The notes under the pieces were generated by a model. That model saw only the letters and a program-made list of their open reading frames with translations. It was not told where the DNA came from and made no database searches. Positions 23,285 through 31,982 of a stretch of DNA of 53,820 nucleotides are shown in pieces (the stretch's first letter is position 1; the number at the start of each line of letters is the position of its first letter). The DNA is from Nemertoderma westbladi. Its lineage: Eukaryota > Xenacoelomorpha > Nemertodermatida > Nemertodermatidae. The DNA lies in NCBI GenBank assembly GCA_032718475.1, contig JAUCBJ010004968.1:1-53820 (forward strand), written 5' to 3'. The position numbers and the translations under genes were made by a program.

Positions 23285-24317
23285 GGTTGACCTGGTTTGG
23301 TTAACCCAAACATTAAGCCAAACGGAATGGTACAATGGTTGCAGTCTGGGCGGGTCGGTGGACCTGTTTCGGATAAACCAGACATTAACCCAAATGGAAC
23401 GGTACAACGGTCGCAGTCTGGGCAGGTCGGTCGACCTTGTTCGGATAACCCATACATTAAGCCAAACGGAATGGTACAATGGTTGCAGTCTGGGTAGGTC
23501 TGTGGACCTGGTTTGGATAACCCAGATAATAACCCAAATAGAACTGTACAACGGTCATAGTCTGGGCAGGCCAGTGGACCTGGTTCGGATAACCCAGACA
23601 TTTACCCAAATGGAATGGCACAACGGTCATAGTCTGGGCAGGCCAGTTGACCTGGTTCAGATAACCCAGACATTAACCCAATTGTAACAGTACAAAGGTC
23701 GCAGTCTGGGCAGGTCGGTGGACCTGGTTCGGTTTACCCAGACATTAACCCAAATGAAACAGTACAATGGTCGCAGTCTGGGCAGGTCGGTGGACCTGGT
23801 TCGGATAACCCAGACATTTACCCAAATGGAATGGAACAATAGACGCAGTCTGGGCAGATCGGTGGACCTGGTTCGGTTAACCCAGACATTTACCCAAATG
23901 GAACAGTACAAGGGTCGCAGTCTGGGCAGGTCGGTGGACCTGGTTTGGATAACCCAGACATTTACCCAAATGGAATGGCACAACGGTCATAGTCTGGGCA
24001 GGCCAGTTGACCTGGTTCAGATAACCCAGACATTAACCCAAATGTAACAGTACAAAGGTCGCAGTCTGGGCAGGTCGGTGGACCTGGTTCGGTTTACGCA
24101 GACATTAACCCAAATGAAACAGTACAATGGTCGCAGTCTGGGCAGGTCGGTGGACCTGGTTCGGATAACCCAGACATTTACCCAAATGGGATGGCACAAT
24201 AGACGCAGTCTGGGCAGATCGGTGGACCTGGTTCGGTTAACCCAGACATTTACCCAAATGGAACAGTACAACGGTCGCACTCTGGGTGGGTCGGTGGACC
24301 TGGTTCGGATAACCCAG
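23285..24317 (+). repeat. 72-bp satellite, ~14 units, with 360-bp (5-unit) higher-order repeat
   Basis: The unit runs GCAGTCTGGGCAGGTCGG - TGGACCTGGTTCGG - (A/T)TAACCCAGACATT(A/T)ACCC - AAATGGAACAGTACAACGGTC, 72 bp. From about 23,581 to 24,317, sequence 360 bp apart is almost identical: 23,761-23,820 and 24,121-24,180 are the same, and variant units recur in the same order. Because 72 is a multiple of 3, both strands stay open as 24-residue peptide repeats (for example SVDLVRITQTFTQMEQYNGR). These frames are best explained by the period, with no sign of a gene start or domain. The array ends 52 bp before the P-like transposon. Confidence 0.95.
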
Positions 24318-24362
24318 GATGTGGTCAAGAGCCACCTGACCAACATCTACTAAATAATGAGG

Positions 24363-24369
24363 ACCCCAA
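24363..24369 (+). mobile_element. Left 7-bp target-site duplication of P-like element (ACCCCAA)
   Basis: ACCCCAA sits immediately left of the CATG end. The same 7 bp follows the right CATG end at 28,355-28,361. Known P elements make 8-bp duplications; only 7 match here with CATG taken as the terminus. Confidence 0.8.
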
Positions 24370-25050
24370 CATGGCCTACATAAATACGGCCTGCCAAATG
24401 GCAGCAAGGCCAAAAAATTAGTGGGTCGATTTTTCAAAGTTGTCGTGGTGGTTTATATATTTGGATAAAGACAATCAAGTTGTTGTATATTATCTGAAAT
24501 TTTATGGAGATTTCAAATATGCAATCGGTTTTGTCATACCTTTCTCAGTTTTCGAAATATTTCATGAAAACCAATGGGTACCTCAAAAGTGGGTTCACCA
24601 TGAAAGTTTCAATAATCCAGAATCTTTAAACGCACCAGTCACCCATCATTTGCGACCTATAAAGGTTTTCAAGGATGGCGAACGTCGATGGAAATATTTT
24701 CCAGACGAATGGTTTATCTGGTATGCTACTTTTCACTGGGTGCCGAATGTTGGTTCAACATGAAAATTTCATTTTTCGGATACATATAATACTTATTTAT
24801 TTGCCATGATTTACAATCTATGTAGATATTATTATTGATTACACAGGGAATCCAATGAAAGTATTTTCTAGATGATTCGAATGAACCCGGTATGCTATGT
24901 ATTTTTCACTGGCTACTCAATGTGGGTCCAACATGAAAATTACAGCTATTTTTTGGAAACCTTCAATACTCATGATAGTGAGTGCGGCCTTTTTCGATCC
25001 ATGTAGGTTTTATATGACCGGGAATCCAACGCAATTATTTTCTCCATGAT
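24370..25050 (+). repeat. Left terminal inverted repeat with ~165-bp sub-repeats
   Basis: It matches the reverse complement of about 27,695-28,354, with conservation highest at the outer end and fading near 25,050. Inside, a block GGGTYCAMCATGAAA recurs at about 24,590, 24,750 and 24,922 (spacing 160 and 172 bp). Neighbouring blocks GGAATCCAA..., ...TATTTTC and CACTGG recur with it. The 107-codon frame at 24,440-24,763 lies wholly in this repeat and has no homologue I recognise, so I do not call it a gene. Confidence 0.85.
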
Positions 25051-25369
25051 CCAATTACCTGGTATCTGATGAAAGCCAAGTAAAAAAATTGGCACAGTGG
25101 CGTCGCTCTGCTATTTTCCTCCATCCATCATTCGAAATGATGCACATTCTAGAATCTACAATTCAATGTTTGTTCTTAAATTCTGTGTATAATGCGTATT
25201 TTAATGCGCTGTTCGTTTTCATGTGGGATATAGCAACAAGGGTTTCTAGATTATTATAATAATTATAATAATCACCCACTATAAACATTTCAGTGCAGTA
25301 CTTTTTATTATATTTACGCTTAATACAGTACTATACTGTAAGTTGGTTCAAGAAGATTAACTCTAGAAG

Positions 25370-26975
25370 ATGGTTTGGAAGTGCTGCGTATACGGCTGCA
25401 GCTCTGGGTCTATTTCTCAAACCAACAGCGATGAGCCTTCACAATCGATGTTCAGCCTCCCGTTAGTTCGCGAAGAATTGGCACAGTGGCAGCAATTTAT
25501 GTCACATCGATTAGATTCCGAAACCCAAAAGCATTGGTCCCCAACAAAATATTCGAAAATCTGCATATTGTACTTCGAAGAGAAGTTTATAAAGCGAAAT
25601 GAACATGTAAGTAGATATAAGGGTACTACTTCGCCATGTCTACACCTCATGTCATTTTTTAACCATTAATTTATTGGCACTACTATTGTACCTATTGTGT
25701 GTGTACCCATAACCGGGATTTTTTTTGTAGTAGCTAGTTTTTGCTCCATTTTTTTTTGGCTAGAGTTCCGTATGCAGTCGCAATTTTATAGTTTGATATC
25801 AATTGATGAAATGATGTACTTTTTATATTGTAATATTACAACCGACTTCATTGCAACATTTTTCAAAAAAAAATTCTGTTCTAGCACATATTAGCTAATC
25901 GACTAGCTAGTTATTTTTTGTTTTAATTTTTGATATATGATTTATTACATATAAGGCCCTACATTATTTTTTTATTTCTAAAAATACTGCATTTTTTGTG
26001 TTCTAGAACATTAGTAGATATGGTTTTTTTTATGGTTGCTAGTGGTTTTTTTTACAAGCCAGTATCTTTTGTAATTATAAAAAAATATGTGAAAACATTG
26101 ATATTTCAGGTTTAAACTGGTTGCAGAATATATTAATGACCAAAAATATTGATGATATTATACCAGTTTACATTTTTTGCATGGTAACAATGATTTATCT
26201 TATAAAATGTAGTTTTTTTTATTACTAGCCATTTTAACTATGAAAAATGACGAGCCATATGTTATAGAACATTATATTTTTTATTTTATTTATGTTCTAG
26301 AATTGTGTATAATAAATATAATTTGTTCTAGAACTCTACATTGTTGCCCTGGTAACAATGATCTATGTTTAAAAAATGCGACTGCATACGGAACTGTTCC
26401 CTTTTTTTAATGATCTATGTCATATTAGCTATAGTTTGGTTAAAGAAAATGTTCTAGAACAAATAGTTTTTGTTCTAGAAGATTAAATAAAAACATATTT
26501 ATTATAAATTATTTGTTATGTGTAATGTTATAGCGAACTTGCAAAATCACTAGCTACCATGAACATGTGTGGTAACGGTTCCATATGCCACTACACTTTT
26601 TAAACATAAATCATTGTTACTATGGCAACCATGGGGAGTTCAATAATATATATCATATATATATATATCATTGTATATCAACATATATCATTGTTAGTTT
26701 TGTTTAATTTTAGTTAAATCTATAATATTATATTTCATTATATTATATTGCATTATATTTCTGTTCGTTTGCAGAGACCAACATTAATTAAAGGGGCATA
26801 TCCAACCATTTATCCGGAATCAGTGTATCAGTCACTCAGACCATCCATCACATCTCCCCGAAAAAAGCCATTGAAGCGAATTTACAAACGTACCAAAGTC
26901 GCACGTTTTGCTGACATTCGTGAAATATTCTACATAGTGATGAACTTCGTAGCCATGAGATTATATGTCAGATAA
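25370..26975 (+). pseudogene. THAP-domain DNA-binding protein, two exons, zinc ligand lost
   Basis: Exon 1 is 25,370-25,606: it starts MVWKCCVYGCSSGS (C-x2-4-C of the zinc site), then FSLP, a Trp helix, WSPTKYSKICILYFEEKFI. A donor GTAAGT follows at 25,607. Exon 2 starts after TTTGCAG at 26,775, in phase (RPTLIKGAYPTIYPES); GAYPTIYP corresponds to the conserved AVPTIF box closing THAP domains. THAP domains bind DNA through a C2CH zinc site with a C-x2-H pair, and here that pair reads C-I-L-Y, so His is replaced by Tyr (TAC for CAC). Exon 2 goes on into a basic stretch (RKKPLKRIYKRTK) and stops at 26,975. The domain probably no longer folds. A promoter was not identified. Confidence 0.75.
25765..26640. 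repeat. Fold-back repeats inside the THAP intron
   Basis: GTTCCGTATGCAGTCGCA (25,765-25,782) is perfectly inverted at 26,377-26,394. A ~57-bp block around the latter (26,340-26,397, containing GGTAACAATGATCTATG) is itself inverted at about 26,570-26,632, and a partial direct copy lies near 26,178. TTCTAGAA palindromes occur at about 26,003, 26,298, 26,328, 26,451 and 26,472. The core around 26,449 (ATGTTCTAGAACAAATA) is shared with the palindrome at 47.4 kb. So the intron has taken in a fold-back element, or grown from one. Confidence 0.75.
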
Positions 26976-26999
26976 TGATATTATGATATATAGGCTAAT

Positions 27000-27495
27000 A
27001 GTAGACGAAGATATTCCAGTTATTTACGAGTCAGTAGTTATCAGAGAGGATCTCACTGTTAGACTGGCCTTCAAATGCTATCCACTTCCTTCGCCTCCTT
27101 GGCTTCGATCCAGTCACAATTGTGTAATTACTAACATATTAGTTAGCTAAGGCTATTAGTTAGCTGTTAGCCGAGGCTAACATATTCAGCTACACACTTT
27201 GGCATCAGAAAGCAGAGTGTACCATTGGCACTGGCTATATTTGTTTGATCCAACAACCATTGCGGCATGTGAGTTCTATTTCCCAGAAGAGGTCTGCAGT
27301 GCCAGTTGTCTACGATTGATTCATCATTGGTGGTTAGTGGTAAATGCTGGAGAACGTTTTCATGCAGACCCCATAGGCAATGCTATTGTTCTGAATGACG
27401 GGAAATATGAATTTTTGAATAGTTTATCTGACTGGCTTCATGGTGATTCGACCTCGGTCGAATCGAGAGTCAGTGCGTCCGGCAAGATAGCGTGA
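27000..27495 (+). pseudogene. P-element transposase remnants
   Basis: Two pieces in different frames. The first, at 27,003-27,126, reads DEDIPVIYESVVIREDLTV and CYPLPSPPWLRSSHN; I recall PV..YE.V.....L.V.L....PLPLP.W as a segment following the DNA-binding part of THAP-containing P transposases. The second, at about 27,205-27,480, contains LIHHWWLVVNAGERFHADP and IGNAIVLNDGKYEFLNSL, a W-W-x-x-x-N ... G-N-A block of the C-terminal half. The several hundred residues normally between them are gone. A stem-loop (GATTCGAC-CTCG-GTCGAATC, 27,447-27,466) lies in the second. Recalled family features, not searched. Confidence 0.6.
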
Positions 27496-27694
27496 AGGTT
27501 TTCAAAATTCGCCAACGCAGCAAGCAAGGAAACATAATAACTTGAAATTTCCAGATACTAAATACACTGCAATAATAACTGTTTAAATCTATTTTATTTT
27601 TCATATTATTAGTTAATTATAACACTGAATGAAATAATATAAAACAATTAATGTTGAATACTAATATTACTTTTCATGTTCATCCCACATTTAG

Positions 27695-28354
27695 CATTCA
27701 GTGATAAATAACATTCAAGGTGATAAGCCCCATCGAAAAAATAGTTGCATTGGATTCCCAGTCATAGAAAACCTACATGGATCGTAAATGGCCGCACATC
27801 ATGAGTATTGATTAAGAGTATAGAAGGTTCCAAAAAAAACTGAAAATTTCATGTTGAACCCACATTTACTACCCAGTGAAAATTATCATACTGGGTACAT
27901 TCGAATCATCTAGAAAATACTTAGAATAGGCCTACTTAGATGTACATAGATTGTAAATCATGGCAAATAAATGAGTATTATATGTATCCAAAAAATGAAA
28001 TTTTCAGGGTGAACCAACATTCAGCACCCAGTGAAAAGTAGCATACCAGATAAACCATTCGTTAGGAAAATATTTCCATCACGTTCGCCACCCTTGAGAA
28101 CCTTTATAGGTCGCAAATGATGGGTGACTGGTGCGTTTTAAAGATTATGGATTATTGAAACTTTCATGATAAACCCACTTTTGGGGTACCCATTCGTTAT
28201 TGTATATTTGAAATCTCCATAAAATTTCAGATAATATACAACAATTTGATTGTCTTTATCCAAATATATAAACCACCACGACAACTTTGAAAAATCGACC
28301 CACTAATTTTTTGGCCTTGCTGCCATTTGGCAGGCCGTATTTAAGTAGGCCATG
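27695..28354 (-). repeat. Right terminal inverted repeat of P-like element
   Basis: The reverse complement of the left repeat, with small indels and substitutions throughout; the outer 180 bp is nearly identical. It carries the same sub-repeats (GAACCAACATTCAGCACCCAG; ACCCACATTTACTACCCAG). The inner edge is diffuse. Confidence 0.85.
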
Positions 28355-28361
28355 ACCCCAA
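28355..28361 (+). mobile_element. Right 7-bp target-site duplication (ACCCCAA)
   Basis: ACCCCAA directly follows the right CATG end and pairs with 24,363-24,369. Confidence 0.8.
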
Positions 28362-28424
28362 TAACATCCATCCAATCGAAGCGATTATAACCCGGATTGA
28401 TTGCAGAGATCAGTGTGAAGGAAC

Positions 28425-28900
28425 TATCTTTCGGTCTAATTAATACAGAGGGTCTGACATCAAAGCTAAGCGACATTGATTTTATTGAATTGGTGAATAA
28501 ATATGATATATTTATTTGTGTTGAGACATGATTAGGGCCAATAACTAAGTGTAATGTAAAAATACCAGGTTACAAATATATTTATATAACAGGTAGGTGT
28601 AGAAAGCACTTTAGAGCTAAGAGATATAGTGGTGGTGTTACTATATTCTATAAAACCAATTTAACTGGGGCTGTTTCAGTGTTAGGAAAAGATGAAGACC
28701 TGATTTTTATAAATTTAGATAGCATTGATCTTGATTTACCTAAAGATATATTACAATTATATACTCCCTATATCCAACCAGATGGCTCTACTTCTCACTC
28801 TGGTGCCCCTTCCCGACTTTTTAATAAAATTGAAGAAGGGCTGGCACGGTTTGGTGTAGATAAAGAATTAATTTTACAACAACTATTACTATCCCATACA
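28425..28900 (+). mobile_element. LINE-C endonuclease N-terminal fragment
   Basis: One frame with a single stop: GLINTEGLTSKLSDIDF, KYDIFICVET (catalytic Glu) then stop, CNVKIPGY, HFRAKRYSGGVTIFYK, then the open part from 28,679 (VLGKDEDLIFINLDSIDL, LYTPYIQPDGS, FNKIEEGL). This order (G-L-x-S-K-L, E-T, K-x-x-x-P-G-Y, R-x-S-G-G-V) is typical of endonucleases of CR1/L2-like non-LTR retrotransposons. The GDFN and SDH motifs and all RT are missing. It starts about 65 bp right of the P-like element. Confidence 0.75.
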
Positions 28901-29142
28901 ATGTGCATACCCATGTATTACACTTTATTACCGATCTTTGCAGTATTTTTGTGCTTATTTTGTGTTAAATGCGGTTCCGGTTCGTGAGTTTGCTAGTAAT
29001 TAAGTCCTTGTAGGTCTATAACTAGTGACGGTGACGGGTTTTGTTCTTTTCATTTTCATATTTCTTATGTGCAATTTACAACAATAGCATTAGGTTTTTT
29101 GTTGTAGTTTCTATGATAACTATATACCATACACTATAATGT

Positions 29143-29436
29143 CTAACCATTCAGCTAGCGGCTCAGGAAAAAGATAGACCTGGAAATACTATATGATACC
29201 TTTATGTCCGCAATTTGCATCCTCATGGCCTCCCATCTGTCAATACCATCATATGCTGCCAATATGCTCATTGTAGCGAGTGGTTAAAGACGGCCACTGT
29301 AGGGTTGAACACAGTGCCAGCATATGATGCTATTGCCAGATGGGAGGCCATGAGGGAGTAAATTGCGGACATAAAGGGTATCAGGCAGTATTTCCAGGTC
29401 TATCTTTTACCTGAGCCGCTAGAGCTGAATGGTTAG
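29143..29436. repeat. Long hairpin with ~110-bp arms abutting SINE-1 promoter
   Basis: The left arm starts CTAACCATTCAGCT and GCGGCTCAGG at 29,143. The right arm ends in CCTGAGCCGCTAG and AGCTGAATGGTTAG at 29,436. The arms share AGATAGACCTGGAAATACT, TATGTCCGCAATTT and CATGGCCTCCCATCTG in inverse order, with a spacer of ~60 bp. The last bases of the right arm (TGGTTAG) are the first part of the SINE-1 A box, so the arm and promoter overlap. Confidence 0.9.
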
Positions 29437-29870
29437 AGCGTGAGGGCGTGAGACTTCCAACCCGGAGGTCACCAGTTCGATCCCACCTGGACATCTTTTC
29501 CGACTAAGCAAAAGATGTGCCCAACAAACAGTTATAAATCTTTTGCTGGCACTCCAGAATGCTATGCTGTGTTCATTGTCAAGGTAGAGACATATCCTTC
29601 TCCAACTTACTTTCCCTAACTTACTTTCACCATGAGGAGCAGCCCATACCCGATCTAATGCTTTGGAGAAGAGAATATGCAAAACCCATGATTTTCGGGG
29701 AACAACTCGTAAAGGATACTGGACAGGAAGATGCTGATGGATAATCTTGCGAAAGTTATGGGCAATAGGGAGTTGTGGCGGCGTAGTTTTGTTGATAATT
29801 TGGCATAGCATTCTTAAAGCAGCTGCAATGTAGCATGCTGTGCCGATTACGGTTAGATAGATTGATCCTA
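29429..29870 (+). mobile_element. SINE-1: tRNA-derived head plus LINE-A-derived tail
   Basis: An A-box-like TGGTTAGAGCGTG (29,429) and B-box-like AGTTCGATCCC (29,474) lie about 35 bp apart, as in tRNA promoters. The body carries CCGACTAAGCAAAAGATGTG. From about 29,640 the sequence follows the LINE-A 3' end seen at 32,373-31,985 (-): CATGATTTTCG, TAAAGGATACTGGACA, GGGAGTTGTGGCGG, TTTTGTTGATAA, AGCAGCTGCAATG, GCATGCTG, CCGATTA. Sharing the 3' end lets a SINE use the reverse transcriptase of its partner LINE. A short TA-rich tract rather than (TAG)n ends it. Confidence 0.8.
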
Positions 29871-30439
29871 CGACTGTACACAGACTGGTGGCGACAAATA
29901 ATCTGCTGGGCGGGGGATCCAAGAGAGCATGTCACATTGAAGGACACTAAATTGCAAGCAATCACACATGGATTTAATTTCCAAATATTTTTGTTTGACC
30001 TTTAGTTGCTATGAAAACCTATTCAAAACATTTACAATGAAAATCCTTATGCAAATGCCTAGTCTGGTAGCAGTAGTAATGAATCACCAGTTAAAAATGA
30101 TACCAATTTTGTCTTTGCTGATTGCATTGGTATCATCGGAAGGTGCTGAGAATTTACACACTTTGAAGGAACTAACTCTATCTATAATTGTTATTTTTTT
30201 AATAGAAGATGAAACTCTCCACAGTAAATCTCTCCACAAATGTCGATTGTTAGAAATATCAACAATTCTCTGGCTGGGGGTGAAACTGTCTGGACTATCA
30301 CCACTGTGGCCTATGTGTGATTGCAGTTTCCAGATTTCTTATGAAACTCTATGTGTGACAGAAAAACCGGTTCGTTCAGTTCAAAATTGTACAAACAGTG
30401 CTCCATCTTGACCAGCCATTGGTAGATAATCATCTGCCT
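29871..30439. other. No recognised gene (one unassigned 147-codon ORF)
   Basis: A plus-strand frame, 29,968-30,411, is open for 147 codons and starts at ATG. It is rich in Leu/Ile (SLLIALVSSEGAENLHTLKE) but has no domain I recognise and no second copy. It could be chance or a transposon remnant. Confidence 0.3.
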
Positions 30440-30600
30440 GGTCTCCTATATATACTATTACGATCGGCATGCTGCATTGCAGCTGCATTATATATATATA
30501 TAATACATATATATTAAGAATGCTGTGACGGCTTGTCAACAAAATTGCGCCGCCACAACTCCCTTTCACCCATGACATTTGCTAGATCATCATCATCATA
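30440..30600 (-). mobile_element. LINE-A 3' tail fragment
   Basis: On the minus strand it reads GCAAATGTCATGGGTG, GGGAGTTGTGGCGGCG, TTGTTGACAAGCCG, then, after a TA-repeat insertion (TATATATATATA), GCAGCTGCAATGCAGCATG and CCGATCGTAATAGTA. This corresponds to 32,110-31,990. It may be a LINE or SINE-1 tail; too short to decide. The TA repeat interrupts between CATTCTTAA and GCAGCTGC. Confidence 0.75.
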
Positions 30601-30948
30601 AAGTATCTAGGAAACTATTTTTCGCATTACCCCTCGATATTTAAATTGCACCGATTATATGAGTATTTATATGGAAGCAGTAGATAAAGAATTTTAAATA
30701 TTGGACTTTTTGTATATTTTGCTTTGCGCTGGAGGGACACTATCCTTCACTGCAGTTAATATACTGTAGTTATATACTGTATGTAGTTTGGTATAGCCCC
30801 TAATAAATAGCATTGTTATCTGTCGGTTTTCATTTATATGGACTGTATATTCTCTGTGCTGTTTTTCACCAATATCTGTGCAGTCGAATGTCAATCATGG
30901 CCTTAATTGGCTACATTGCCTATTATGATATTAATATAATTTATTATA
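30601..30948. other. No gene seen (30.6-30.9 kb)
   Basis: AT-rich sequence between the LINE-A tail and the dispersed repeat. No structure was recognised. Confidence 0.5.
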
Positions 30949-31120
30949 TAACTTTCACAATGCGAGGTAGATACATCACATTTTGTAAATTTGTAAGTTA
31001 ATAGCAGAAACATATGGTTGTAAACCTCATTTATAGAGAAATTGTTCGTTACGGACTCACAGAAAAAAATGTTACGGACTCACACTTGAAATCGTAATGC
31101 ACTCGTTATATTGTTTAGAA
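30949..31120 (+). repeat. Dispersed repeat with GTTACGGACTCACA motifs, copy 2
   Basis: Nearly identical to 8799-8975 in the same orientation (ATAACTTTCACAATGCGAGG ... AGTTAATAGCAGAAACATATG ... GTTACGGACTCACAG). It has GTTACGGACTCACA twice, the better-preserved form of the motif. Confidence 0.8.
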
Positions 31121-31326
31121 AAAAAGAGCAACGACCAATTAATGTTTATTGTTTATGGTGTTTATTCAATAAATACTAGTATTACTTATATAATATTACT
31201 TACTGTATATACCTTTCACAATGTACCTTAGGAATCACTGTTAGATATATCTTTAGAAGTGTTCATGAAGTTAACTTTAACTGTACATCATATCTATGAG
31301 TTTGAGTAGGCATATTTGGTGTGTGC

Positions 31327-31745
31327 AGTGGCGGTTCTACCCTAGGGGGGGGGGGGGGGGGCAAGGGGGCATTTGCCCCTCCCCAGGTATCTTGGGGGGG
31401 CTTGCCCCCTCCCTAGCGAAAGGTAATGTGGCAAATCCGTACCAGTGGGTACCGACTTTTGCTCGAAAACATACCTCTCTGGGTAAAGACTTCTATTTTT
31501 TTTCAAAATTTAGTTACTACCCGGCGGTCTCCATTCTAAAACACTCTGATATTTTTGTAAAATTCTGGAACTTTGGGAATTCGGGAAAAAATCGGGAAAT
31601 TTTTTCAAAGTATAATAATTTTTTTAAATGTTTTTTTTTGTTTATTTTTTTTTCATTGGGGGCTGCAACGAACTGTAGCTTGTTTCCGAAACGTCTTCTC
31701 CACCGTGCAGTGGCGTGCAGAAGGGGGGGGGGGGGGGGGGGGGGG
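31327..31745 (+). mobile_element. Poly-G-headed insertions starting CAGTGGCG (unclassified)
   Basis: CAGTGGCGGTTCTACC at 31,327 is followed by G17 (31,345-31,361) and short G/C-run inverted repeats (GGGGGCATTTGCCCCT, GGGGGCTTGCCCCC). A second CAGTGGCGTGCAGAA at 31,709 leads into G23 (31,723-31,745). Starts of the form CAGTGGCG followed by G runs are common at the ends of several cut-and-paste transposon families. No matching inverted end (CGCCACTG) is found, so these may be two truncated 5' ends. The Gly-rich frames across them are artefacts. Confidence 0.45.
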
Positions 31746-31982
31746 CGCCACCTTCCAAGGGGCGCCAAAATTTGAGCAGCAGTGGCATCATAGCCAGCTG
31801 ATAGTATAATGGTGGTTCCAAGTTTAGCTTATTGATGCTAGAAATTTAGTCAATCCAACATACAAACATACATACAGGTTGGTTCTGTATTGGTTGCATA
31901 GCCTTTCAGCACTGTCTTGTCCACATTGCACTTGCACATGTGAAAGGTGTCACAGGTGAGAAGGTAGATGTCTCCTGCAATT

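Larger units (their letters stand above)
24370..28354 (+). mobile_element. P-element-like DNA transposon with ~690-bp inverted repeats (non-autonomous)
   Basis: A 3,985-bp element bounded by CATGGCCTAC(A/T)TAAATACG in inverted orientation and by ACCCCAA direct repeats. The ends start with CATG, as do Drosophila P elements. Between the inverted repeats lie a two-exon THAP DNA-binding domain (25,370-26,975) and short pieces resembling P-type transposase (27,000-27,495). The catalytic middle of the transposase is absent, so it cannot move itself. Inverted repeats of hundreds of bp are long compared with the short ones of Drosophila P elements. The intron is occupied by fold-back repeats. The assignment rests on the CATG ends, duplication size, THAP domain and transposase fragments together. 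Confidence 0.8.

Noticed and set aside
23089-24353. Repeat proteins with 24-residue units on both strands
   Set aside because: A 72-bp period divides by 3, so open frames are automatic, and they are equally good on both strands.
24440-24763. 107-codon ORF (Trp/Tyr-rich) left of the THAP gene
   Set aside because: Lies wholly inside the left inverted repeat; the right repeat does not preserve the frame.
29429-29500. Functional tRNA gene
   Set aside because: A and B boxes are present but no acceptor-stem pairing or proper cloverleaf; the head is joined to a LINE tail, so SINE.
31296-31809. Gly-rich and Phe-rich frames between the poly-G runs
   Set aside because: Generated by G homopolymers and T-rich sequence; no domain.
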